Assembly: GCA_045130665.1 (NCBI GenBank)
Contig: JBGUQC010000002.1
Span: 141,133-205,132 of the forward strand
Source: RGIG8124 sp045130665
GTDB taxonomy: Bacteria; Bacillota; Clostridia; Christensenellales; CAG-917
Length of the DNA: 64,000 nucleotides
Reading direction: 5' to 3'
Shown here: positions 7,256 through 15,600 of the stretch, in pieces
Layout of the letters: every line of letters starts with the position of its first letter
Numbering within the stretch: position 1 is the first letter of the stretch
Notes under the pieces: model-generated
Seen by the model: the letters and a program-made list of their open reading frames with translations, nothing else
Databases searched by the model: none
Told to the model about the DNA's origin: nothing
Made by a program: the position numbers and the translations under genes

Positions 7256-8038
7256 CTTCTTTGCAGAGAAAATCAAATAGAAGAAAAGGAAAATAATAAA
7301 TGCTATTAAAGATACACCTAGTGTATATATTATAAGAACTGGTGCCCAATGCATATTTTGCCATGCATCATTAAGTATAGGGATAGGTCTTCTTATATAT
7401 GGACTAACAAAGAACATATTAAATTGTAAATCTGGATTAACTGCATGAGCTATTACGTTCATAATGGTTGCTATAATAACCGAACAAACAAACATTATAA
7501 ATGCATATAAGAAATTTATAAAAGATATCCTCTTTCTGTTATATATTGCTATGTATACGGCTGATATAACTTGTAATCCATGATATGCCATGCCATAAAC
7601 ATTATGGAATATAGTTATATCAAATGAATTAACTGGTACAACCACAACTAGTAAACCACCGAATAGTAGGTAAGTATAATAGAATGTAGATAAAACATCT
7701 CTAACTTTCCCATCTTTTAATAAAGCTATAAAAGGAAGTATATATATCGCGAGCGAACAAAGTTGGAATGGGAATTTTCGCCATATATAATCCCATATAA
7801 TAGTTCCATCTTCTGCAATGCTATATAAAGAAACGAATTGATTAATAAGCTCTAAAGAAAGCATTAAAGCCCAAATGGTCATTAGAATTGCCACATATGT
7901 TTTTTGTTTAGTATTTCTTAAGAAAATACATACCAAAACAACTAGCACTACAACTATAGCCAAAGAAATAAGATGCCATGCACCAAATATATTTGGCTGT
8001 TCCATTGTGGTTTTTAGGGCTTGCAATATCTTTTCCAT
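7247..8038 (-). CDS. YwaF/TMEM164-family integral membrane protein
   Basis: A 263-residue protein with about seven membrane spans. Family landmarks are WHLISL (21-26), KFPFQLCSLAIYILPF (88-103) and FHNVYGMAYHGLQ (144-156). It resembles the YwaF (TIGR02206) group, which I recall as related to eukaryotic TMEM164, an acyltransferase proposed to act on ether lipids through Cys and His. Here Cys94 and His153 lie 59 residues apart, a spacing compatible with that pair. Function in bacteria is not established. The N-terminus starts with MEKIL; no strong ribosome site was identified. It is followed by a shared terminator. Confidence 0.65.
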   Translation of the reverse strand: MEKILQALKTTMEQPNIFGAWHLISLAIVVVLVVLVCIFLRNTKQKTYVAILMTIWALMLSLELINQFVSLYSIAEDGTIIWDYIWRKFPFQLCSLAIYILPFIALLKDGKVRDVLSTFYYTYLLFGGLLVVVVPVNSFDITIFHNVYGMAYHGLQVISAVYIAIYNRKRISFINFLYAFIMFVCSVIIATIMNVIAHAVNPDLQFNMFFVSPYIRRPIPILNDAWQNMHWAPVLIIYTLGVSLIAFIIFLFFYLIFSAKKKK

Positions 8039-8085
8039 ATTACATAAAACATATTATATAAATAGAGACGTTGTCAACAATAGGG

Positions 8086-8117
8086 TAAAAAAAGAAATCA
8101 GCCTTTTGAGCTGATCC
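8086..8117 (-). terminator. Terminator after the ferredoxin gene
   Basis: On the minus strand GCTGAT/ATCAGC arms (8110-8115 with 8097-8102) form a stem, followed by a U-rich tract (complement of the A-run at 8087-8097). Confidence 0.8.
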
Positions 8118-8146
8118 TTTTTTGTTTGATTAATTTCTGCTAGAAA

Positions 8147-8320
8147 TTATGCTTCTTTAATAGCACCTGCTGGGCATCCACCTTCGCATGCACCACAATC
8201 AATACATTCATCTGCATTGACAGCATAAAGTCCATCTGCTTCTTTGATTGCTTCAACTGGGCATGTGCTTGCGCATGCGCCACAGCCTAAACATACATCT
8301 GCGTCTATTACTCTTGGCAT
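8147..8320 (-). CDS. 2[4Fe-4S] ferredoxin
   Basis: A 57-residue clostridial-type ferredoxin. It has two classical cluster motifs, CLGCGACASTCP (Cys10, 13, 16, 20) and CIDCGACEGGCP (Cys39, 42, 45, 49), and nothing else. It is a low-potential one-electron carrier in the cytoplasm. It is the natural electron donor of the Rnf complex encoded at 17578-22854, and a partner of pyruvate:ferredoxin oxidoreductase and hydrogenases. A good AAAGGAG site lies 8 nt upstream of the ATG. The gene is monocistronic, with its own terminator. Confidence 0.95.
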   Translation of the reverse strand: MPRVIDADVCLGCGACASTCPVEAIKEADGLYAVNADECIDCGACEGGCPAGAIKEA

Positions 8321-8394
8321 AGTTTAATCTCCTTTTTTGTGATTATATAGATTTTAGCATTATTGCTAAATTTAATCAATATCCGATCTTATTT

Positions 8395-9687
8395 TTATTC
8401 GGCTAATATTCCGTCTAACATTCCAATACCATAACCTAAAATTTGATACAATTCCTCTAACATAATAAGGAATAAGAATACAATTCCTAATATTGGGATA
8501 ATTAAATCAATTAGTGTATTTTTGTGTGTTCTTGTGTATGAGAATAGTAATATGAATGGAATTACTAATGCCATTGGTATACTAGCACCAAATCCCATTT
8601 CGTGAACAACTGAAATGGATTTGAGAATAGTTTCCGTGACATCTTCTGACATGAAATGAGGTAAATATGCGGCAGATATAACTACCAACAATATTCCATC
8701 TAATACAACAGCAATTGCAATCATAACTGAAGAGAATACAGAGAAGTTCCAAGAATTTCTCTTAGATTTTAAGAATACATCATAATCAACACTGGACAAA
8801 CCATGTTTATTATATATTCTTCCTCTTATTGTTAGATATGATGTTAGAACAACAAACACAACAAATGTCATTGGTGGTTTTGTTGTTAAGAATGGGAACA
8901 TATATACTGGCATTGTCATTATGTCTATAGCTGTAAGAGCCTTCATAATGAGACATGCTAGTTCGTATAATACAGGGAGAAATGCAAATAAACGGAAAAT
9001 AATTAGTTTCTTTCCTATAAACACTCTCTTTGGCTTATATGTTAAGAAACATACGAATAATGTACATAAGAATAAGTCCATGAATATGTTGAAACTAATA
9101 TATCCACTATTAGAGAATCCGCCAATCAATGAATCCAAAAGTTCTCTTGCAGATTCTCTATCTGAATCAGTCATCTTCATAGCTAGACCAATCAAGTATC
9201 TATCATGTACAAGAATGAAGAATAAGAATACTAGTAATGCAAATCCTCCATACATAAGCAATTGAGAACTAAATTTTCTAGATTTATTTAGTAATAAAGA
9301 GAAAGATGCAATTAAGAATAGTGGCATCATAACACTCTTCAATGAACTAAGGATTTGCGCTGCTGTTCCAAGTTTTGCAGCATATCCTGCATCTTTTGTA
9401 CAAACGAAAGTAAGGAACGCACCTAATTGAGATAAACCCAAGAATAACCAAGCAAAAATCCTAAGAGTTCTATATGAAAAAGGTCCACGATATTTAATAT
9501 CGTGTTCTGGATCAAAAGCCAACCACTTTAAACGTCTTCTTTTACGACGGGATAGTTTCTTTGGTGCCTCTTCTACTACATCCTCAGACGATGTCTCATC
9601 TTCTATAGGAGTGTCTGTCTCAAGTTGTTCATCAGCTTGTTCAACTATTTCTTCTTCAATAGGTTCTAGTCTCTCTTCGTTTTCCAT
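8395..9687 (-). CDS. Multipass membrane protein of unknown function
   Basis: A 430-residue protein I do not recognise. Residues 1-45 are very acidic (Glu/Asp-rich), followed by a basic patch SRRKRRRLKW (45-54). About nine to ten hydrophobic spans follow between residues ~75 and 425, with a loop around YNKHGLSSVDYDVFLKSKRN. No catalytic motif is visible. The start has no ribosome site; instead a TATAAT (9697-9702, minus strand) ends 9 nt before the ATG, which would give a 5' leader of only about 3 nt. The promoter overlaps the end of the upstream hydrolase gene. Confidence 0.7.
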   Translation of the reverse strand: MENEERLEPIEEEIVEQADEQLETDTPIEDETSSEDVVEEAPKKLSRRKRRRLKWLAFDPEHDIKYRGPFSYRTLRIFAWLFLGLSQLGAFLTFVCTKDAGYAAKLGTAAQILSSLKSVMMPLFLIASFSLLLNKSRKFSSQLLMYGGFALLVFLFFILVHDRYLIGLAMKMTDSDRESARELLDSLIGGFSNSGYISFNIFMDLFLCTLFVCFLTYKPKRVFIGKKLIIFRLFAFLPVLYELACLIMKALTAIDIMTMPVYMFPFLTTKPPMTFVVFVVLTSYLTIRGRIYNKHGLSSVDYDVFLKSKRNSWNFSVFSSVMIAIAVVLDGILLVVISAAYLPHFMSEDVTETILKSISVVHEMGFGASIPMALVIPFILLFSYTRTHKNTLIDLIIPILGIVFLFLIMLEELYQILGYGIGMLDGILAE

Positions 9688-9704
9688 AATGAAAATATTA
9701 TATA

Positions 9705-10661
9705 TTATTTATTTTTATTTATAAAGTCCTTAACCAAACCAATATATCTTTCTGGTTCTAGATATATGCTAGACATGTGCTCTGCGCCTTCAAAGATATG
9801 CACACTATGTTCTGTTGGACAAGCCTTGTCCATATCATAAACCATATCACAAGGCACTACTGTATCATTTGTACCATGAATAAAGATAAATGGAATTGTT
9901 GCTTTCTTAATTTGTTCTCTTGCTTCGTATTTTTTGCTTAGGAAATTAAATCCAAACTTAATCTTTGTAGCAATTGCTCCAAAGAAAAACATAGGAGCAG
10001 CAAGTGGGCGTAAATTCTTTTTAACGTTAAAGAAGAATTCCTTTTTAGGTGAAGAGAATCCACAATCCCAAATAACACCTTTTATTTGTGGTGGAAGTGT
10101 AGTGCCAGATACTAATCCCATTGTTGCAGCACCCATAGATTGGCCATATAGATAAATAGTGTCATATCTATCTAGCATTGGAATTAACCATGCACGAACA
10201 TCTTCGTATTCAAGCATAGAGAAACCGCACCACTTTCCTTCGCTATCTGCGTGTGCTCTTGCACTAATAAGTAGAGTATCCCAACCATCTTCTAAAAAGT
10301 GTGGATTAATGTATGCATAAACCCTTAAAGGGTTTGAATGGAAACCATGCATACAAATTACTAACCCTTTGCTCTTTTCTTTTGTTGTTTTATATAATCT
10401 TCCGGCTAGGATTAAACCATCATCTGATTTAATCTTAATATCTTCATATGGAACATCCTCAAGTTTCTTAATTGCTTCCATACGTGTAGGGTTAACTATA
10501 GTTCTTCTTTGTTCGGAAATATTTTCTGTATCACCAATTAATGGAGTATCTTTTCTTTTAAAGAACTTATTAACAAAATAAATGCCTAAAAACATATAAG
10601 CAATAACAAAAAATCCTATAATACAACAAATGGTAATAACCGCTATTTCCCAACCTGGCAT
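9705..10661 (-). CDS. Alpha/beta-hydrolase family protein, membrane-anchored
   Basis: A 318-residue protein. The first ~25 residues form a membrane anchor (AVITICCIIGFFVIAYMFLGIYF). The hydrolase core has the oxyanion motif HGFHSNP, the nucleophile elbow GQSMGAATMG (G-x-S-x-G), an acid in HGTNDTVVP and the histidine in EGAEHMSS. The full Ser-Asp-His triad of the serine-aminopeptidase/BAAT-like class is therefore present. The substrate is unknown. The start at 10661 was chosen because AGGGG (10667-10671) lies 5 nt upstream; an in-frame ATG at 10688 has no such site. It is divergent from the acyl-CoA synthetase gene. Confidence 0.85.
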   Translation of the reverse strand: MPGWEIAVITICCIIGFFVIAYMFLGIYFVNKFFKRKDTPLIGDTENISEQRRTIVNPTRMEAIKKLEDVPYEDIKIKSDDGLILAGRLYKTTKEKSKGLVICMHGFHSNPLRVYAYINPHFLEDGWDTLLISARAHADSEGKWCGFSMLEYEDVRAWLIPMLDRYDTIYLYGQSMGAATMGLVSGTTLPPQIKGVIWDCGFSSPKKEFFFNVKKNLRPLAAPMFFFGAIATKIKFGFNFLSKKYEAREQIKKATIPFIFIHGTNDTVVPCDMVYDMDKACPTEHSVHIFEGAEHMSSIYLEPERYIGLVKDFINKNK

Positions 10662-10687
10662 AATAACCCCTATAAAATAATTATACA

Positions 10688-10717
10688 TTGACTCTAATCT
10701 TTAGTAAAGATTATAAT
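10688..10717 (+). promoter_or_regulatory. Promoter giving a leaderless acyl-CoA synthetase mRNA
   Basis: TTGACT (10688-10693), an 18-bp spacer and a perfect TATAAT (10712-10717). The predicted transcription start, 7 nt past the -10 box, falls on the A of the ATG at 10724. The TTG of the -35 box can be misread as an upstream start codon of the same frame. Confidence 0.75.
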
Positions 10718-10723
10718 TTTTAC

Positions 10724-12202
10724 ATGAATATGGTAGATACATCTCTTTTTAATTTCTTATGTGAATATAGAAAAAGCAAGGATAACCTCGCTGTATCTCA
10801 AGGATGCAGGGCGGTTTCTTTTGTTAAGTTTGAGAAATTAGTAAAGGATCTTGCGGGCAGATTTGTAGCTGCAGGTATTAAGAAAGGAGATGTAATTGCA
10901 ATATCTCTTCCAAACATCATTCAAAATGTTATTTCGGTATATGCTGCAAGTTTAATTGGTGCAGTGGTGTATGAATTACATCCAAAGATTGGAACAGAAC
11001 ATTTCAAAAAAGAAATAGAGCTAATAAAACCTAAAATGGTTTTACTTAGTGAAATTAACTATACAAAGTTAAAGGGCTATGCCCTAAATACAAAAATAGT
11101 ATATTGCCCATATGGAGCATATGGATTCATCGGTTTAACCTTAAAGAAAGCAGATATATCTAATATAGAAGTTAAGGGTGAAGATAGGGCAATAATAATG
11201 CACTCTGGTGGAACATCTGGAGAACAAAAAACTCTAGTACTATCTCATGCTGCATTAAATAGTATGGCCTATAATCTTCTTAATACATTAGATAATAAGT
11301 TTAATGGTGAAGATACAATGCTAACCGCTATCCCATTATTCCACGGTTTTGGATTAGGTGTTGGTGTTCATGCGGGATTATGTGGCAACATGAAAGTTGC
11401 TTTGCTTCCAGCATTCACAGCTAAAAAAGCAGTGAATATTATTAAAAATAATAAGTCCAATGTAGTTATTGCAATTCCAAGACTTTTAGAAAAGATATTA
11501 AATGAAGAGAAGTTTGCATCCGTTGCGGAAAATGTTAAAGACTTCTTTATAGGCGGAGATAGTGTAGATACGACCTTAATTCAAAGAGCGAATAAGGTTT
11601 TAACTAATACACGAGTATCCGTAGGATATGGTCTTTCGGAAACATCTTCAGTTTGCACACTTCAAAGAGATGAATTTATAGATGATAGCATAGGCAAACC
11701 ATTATTAAATGTAGACATTAAGATTGTAGATGAAAATTACAAAGACGTTAAGAAGGGAGATATTGGTGAACTTCTAATTTCAAGTGCTCAGAATATGATA
11801 GGCTACATAACACCAACTGGTATAGATAAATCCAGCTTTATAACAATAGATAATAAAGAATATGTTAAAACTGGAGATCTCGTAAAAGAAGATGAAAATA
11901 ACAATCTATTCTTTATGGGAAGAGCAAAGAGATTAATAAAAATCTCTGGCATTAATGTTTTCCCTACAGAAATAGAGAGAGTTGTGAAGGAAAGTGGTAT
12001 TGTGAGCGATTGTGTGGCCTTTAGAGACGAGATGAACGGAAAGGTATGCATTTCCCTTGCAACAGAGAAAGAATTGTCTCAAAAAGAAATAGAGACTATA
12101 CAAAGTATAGTAAGGGATAAATTATCTAAATGGTCTGTGCCAACAAAGTTCGTAAAAGTGGATAGTATATCAGTAACAGAATTGGGTAAAACAAAAATAT
12201 AA
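10724..12202 (+). CDS. AMP-dependent acyl-CoA synthetase/ligase
   Basis: A 492-residue ANL-superfamily adenylating enzyme. The phosphate-binding motif is HSGGTSGEQKTLVLSH, the A5 motif is GYGLSETSS, and the A7/A8 region is KTGDLV...GRAKRLIKISGINVFPTEIE. The C-terminus is ELGKTKI, keeping the catalytic Lys of the A10 motif. It should activate a carboxylic acid with ATP, then transfer it to CoA or another thiol; the acid cannot be read from sequence. There is no ribosome site; start 10724 is chosen from the promoter position (leaderless), with 10730 ATG as an alternative. A second, less similar synthetase lies at 33224. Confidence 0.85.
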   Translation: MNMVDTSLFNFLCEYRKSKDNLAVSQGCRAVSFVKFEKLVKDLAGRFVAAGIKKGDVIAISLPNIIQNVISVYAASLIGAVVYELHPKIGTEHFKKEIELIKPKMVLLSEINYTKLKGYALNTKIVYCPYGAYGFIGLTLKKADISNIEVKGEDRAIIMHSGGTSGEQKTLVLSHAALNSMAYNLLNTLDNKFNGEDTMLTAIPLFHGFGLGVGVHAGLCGNMKVALLPAFTAKKAVNIIKNNKSNVVIAIPRLLEKILNEEKFASVAENVKDFFIGGDSVDTTLIQRANKVLTNTRVSVGYGLSETSSVCTLQRDEFIDDSIGKPLLNVDIKIVDENYKDVKKGDIGELLISSAQNMIGYITPTGIDKSSFITIDNKEYVKTGDLVKEDENNNLFFMGRAKRLIKISGINVFPTEIERVVKESGIVSDCVAFRDEMNGKVCISLATEKELSQKEIETIQSIVRDKLSKWSVPTKFVKVDSISVTELGKTKI

Positions 12203-12234
12203 AAAAAAAAGACGGCTTAATCTGCCGTCTCATT
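12203..12234. terminator. Bidirectional terminator
   Basis: AGACGGC (12210-12216) pairs with GCCGTCT (12224-12230). A ten-A run precedes and TTTTC follows, so it works for the acyl-CoA synthetase gene and for spoVG on the other strand. The spoVG stop codon (12217-12219) lies in the loop. Confidence 0.88.
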
Positions 12235-12513
12235 TTCTTCTTTATAATTCTTTAAGGCTTCATCATATGCCGCTAAAATAATTCCTTTGAGTTTTTCTCT
12301 AGTCTCAGTATTTATTGGATGAACGATATCCTTAAAATCGCCTTCGGATGTTTTTCTTGAAGGCATTGCTATGAAGATTCCGTCATTGCCGCTAATAATT
12401 TTGATATCGTGTATTGCAAAACATTCATCAATGATTAAGGATGCTACGGCTTTGAGCTTGGTATCTTCGTGTTGCTTTACGATGCGTACTCTTACGTCTG
12501 ATATACTGATCAT
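12217..12513 (-). CDS. spoVG: Putative septation protein SpoVG
   Basis: A 98-residue SpoVG. It starts with the family pattern ISDVRVRIV, followed by LKAVASLIIDECFAIHDIKII and IFIAMPSRKTSEGDFKDIVHPI, the DNA/RNA-binding core. SpoVG is a small regulatory nucleic-acid-binding protein affecting sporulation, septation and virulence in Firmicutes. It is widespread beyond spore formers, so it does not prove sporulation. A very strong GGGGGGAG ribosome site precedes the start. Confidence 0.96.
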   Translation of the reverse strand: MISISDVRVRIVKQHEDTKLKAVASLIIDECFAIHDIKIISGNDGIFIAMPSRKTSEGDFKDIVHPINTETREKLKGIILAAYDEALKNYKEENETAD

Positions 12514-12635
12514 GTTTTTTATCTCCCCCCAGAGATTTATTTAAAAATATTTTACTAAAATTAACTACAATAAGATAGCAAAAACAAAAAAATATTTAAA
12601 AATTTTTTAATAAATGAATATAAGTGATAAAAATA

Positions 12636-12671
12636 TCAATAAAAAAGGGAACATTCTATGAATGCTCCCTT
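12636..12671 (-). terminator. Terminator after the 1510-residue lipoprotein gene
   Basis: AAGGGAACATTC (12645-12656) pairs with GAATGCTCCCTT (12660-12671) with one mismatch and a TAT loop. The minus-strand transcript ends in a U6 run. Confidence 0.88.
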
Positions 12672-12692
12672 AATCTTAAATGCTAAATCGCA

Positions 12693-15600
12693 TTATTCTT
12701 TGTAATTGTCGTAATCATCGTGTTTCTTGTCGATAACTTGTTGAGAATTATCTCTTACACCAGTGATTGCATTGCTTTCATAATCGTCTGCTTTCTTTGG
12801 ACGTTTAATCTTTCTTACGAAGAATACTACGATAACAATGAGTGTAGCGAGTGCTAATAAGATTGTTGGAATCATCCACCATAACATTTCAAGGTTGAAT
12901 GATGTGTCTGGTGTATCTGCTTCTGGTTCATCATCTGTCTTAGCTTCTACTGGGCTTTCTGGGATTTCATACTTGCATACTGTTGCACTTGCAACTGCTG
13001 CTTCGTAATCTGCATGTGAGATTTCTTCAATTTGGAAGTCATCAAAGAATGCATAACCAGTAACCATTGTTTGTTCTTCATCGTCTTCATCAACATACTT
13101 ACCAAGACCAAGTTGGAACTTAGGTGCTGAAACACCATCATCACTTACTGAAATGTAGAATGAATATAATGTCCAATCGTTTACATTGATCTTTTCAAGT
13201 GTTGTGTCTGTCTTTTCATCTTCGCCACATGAGAGATAAAGGTATGCACCTTTTTCTGCATCAATACCAACTGTACGTACCCAAACACTAATCTTGTAGA
13301 ATGTGCTTGCAGACATTGTTAATGAGTTGGTGTAGTAGTATGCGCTTTCTTCGATATTGTTAATAACAAGACAGCTGTTACCACTCTTTGTTGTGATTGT
13401 ATTTAATTGAATCCAACTATCTCTTTGGAGTTTAGCAGCCTTTTCTTGTTTCCAGCATTCGATATTCTTCTTCTTAATTTCTGTATCATTATTGTCAATG
13501 CCAAATAAATTTGCAAATTTTGCTTTTACTTGCTCTTCAGTATCCTCATCTGCTTTGTCACGATTTGGATAAAAATGATTTAAGTGTGTAAGAAGATTAT
13601 CTTTATTAATTGCAGCCTCTTCTGTACTTACAGTTTGGTCATCTGTCTTAATATCTGCACCAAGAATGGATACATAACCAACATCTGTTGCATCTGCAAG
13701 TTCTTTTGTCTCTAAGTGATTTCCACCAATGTAGATAATACCAGCTTTAGTATCGTCAATATCTGCATCACCATCTGTTACACCAGACCAGTAAGTTGGA
13801 TCTGTTAATGTAGAGAGTGCAGTAACACTTGTTGAAGATGGAGTGAAGGAGTCTACTAAGTATTCAATTACTCTGTAGTTCTTTTCAGTTGCGGTTGGTT
13901 CGTATGCCTCTTTTGTAGAAGAGTGAATTGTGATATTGTCGAATAAGAACATACCAGAAGATGTTAACTTATCATAAGTTACTAATCCTGGAGTTGCTAA
14001 GTTTGCATCATAATCTGTTACAGTTTCAAACTTGCCTTCGGCATCACGTGTTACACGGTCAGCTAATAATTTTTCTTCATCAATACCTAATTGTAGTAAG
14101 ATTCTTGCTGAAGTTGAAACAGAACCAACTGAAATATAGAATTTATATTCTACCCAGTCTTCTGCGCCAGTTGCAGTATGAATGAAGTATGCACCAACAG
14201 TGTAATCGTTGTATTTTTCAATTGTTCCTTCGTTATCACATACAAGGTATACAGAGTATGTGCCAGCAGATAATGCCTTTGCCCATACACTTATTTCGTA
14301 ATATGTATCTGTGTTTAATGTGAATGAGTTGGATAAATATCCAAGAGTGAACTCACTTGCATCCTTAGAAGATAATGTTAAGAGGTTTGGTGCTCCATAA
14401 TATCCAGCTGTAACATCAGTTGTGATTCCTGAATAGAGAGCATCAAATAATGCATCATTACCGAGTAATGCTGTTGTTTGTGCGCTGTGTGCATATCTTG
14501 TTGCAAGATCGTCACCGCCATTGTCCTTTAATTGGAGAACGCCAGCAACTGCATCTGTTGTTGCATCAGATAATGACCAACTTTCAGGTGTACCAGCTTT
14601 TGTAGAATCTGCAAGATATCCAGAATCACCGAATTCTGTTTCTGTCATATCAATCTCGTTGAATGTTCCGTTAGTGAAGGAAGATGTTGAGGATGATACG
14701 AATGAAACGCTCTTGAGATATGTGCCTGTTGAAGAATTTGTCCATTCCTTATATGTCATTGAATCCATGTTTGCATTGGTAAGGAATAATGCACCGGATG
14801 CAAGTGTTGAACTTGTCCAACGTGTACCTGTACCGAATGAAATCTTTAAGTGACATAATGTTTCATCTGTGTATGAACCACGGATAACGAATGTTAATTC
14901 TTTCCAGTTATATTCTGCATTGCCTTCATCATCTTTAGTTTGTGTATTGATTAAAGTGAATGAAGACTTAGCTGTGTATTCACCATCATCGTTCTTGGCC
15001 ATGAGATATACATAAGCACCAGAGGTGTCTTGGATATCTTGTGTATTGACCCATAATGATACTCTGTAGAACTTGTTTGGTAAGATCTTGAAATCAGAAG
15101 TTTCATATTGATAGAAACTTAAGTCCTTAGAGTAAATCATTAAGACGTTGTCGTTATAGTCATATGGTTGGCCAGGGTTTGTAAGACCTAAGGATGCAAA
15201 GTCGAATGCATCATTTCCCGTTGTCTTAACGACACCTGCTTTCATATTAGCAATATCAACAATAGGGAGTGTTTCTTGGTCTTCAGAATCCATTGCTTGT
15301 GTGAATCCTTTTGGTGTTCCAAATGTACCTGTATCAATGCCAACATATTTTTGAGCTGCTTCATTGTATACATCTACAGAGTTGAATTCAGCATTGATCT
15401 TGTCTGTTGAAGTTACATATGTTGCATCTTCAGCAAATAAGTTTATTGAATCTAACTTGTATGCAAGGTTTGTAGCATCTGCTTCACCAGTTGTAGAACC
15501 ATAAGCTGTATAAGCTGTATTGAAGTCTGCTTCTGAAATTCTTGTAATGTTGAATTTATCGAAGAATGCCCAACCTGTAGAGAATGTACCATTGGAATGA

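Noticed and set aside
10688..10723. TTG start for the acyl-CoA synthetase
   Set aside because: The TTG is the first part of the -35 box, so it would not be in the transcript.
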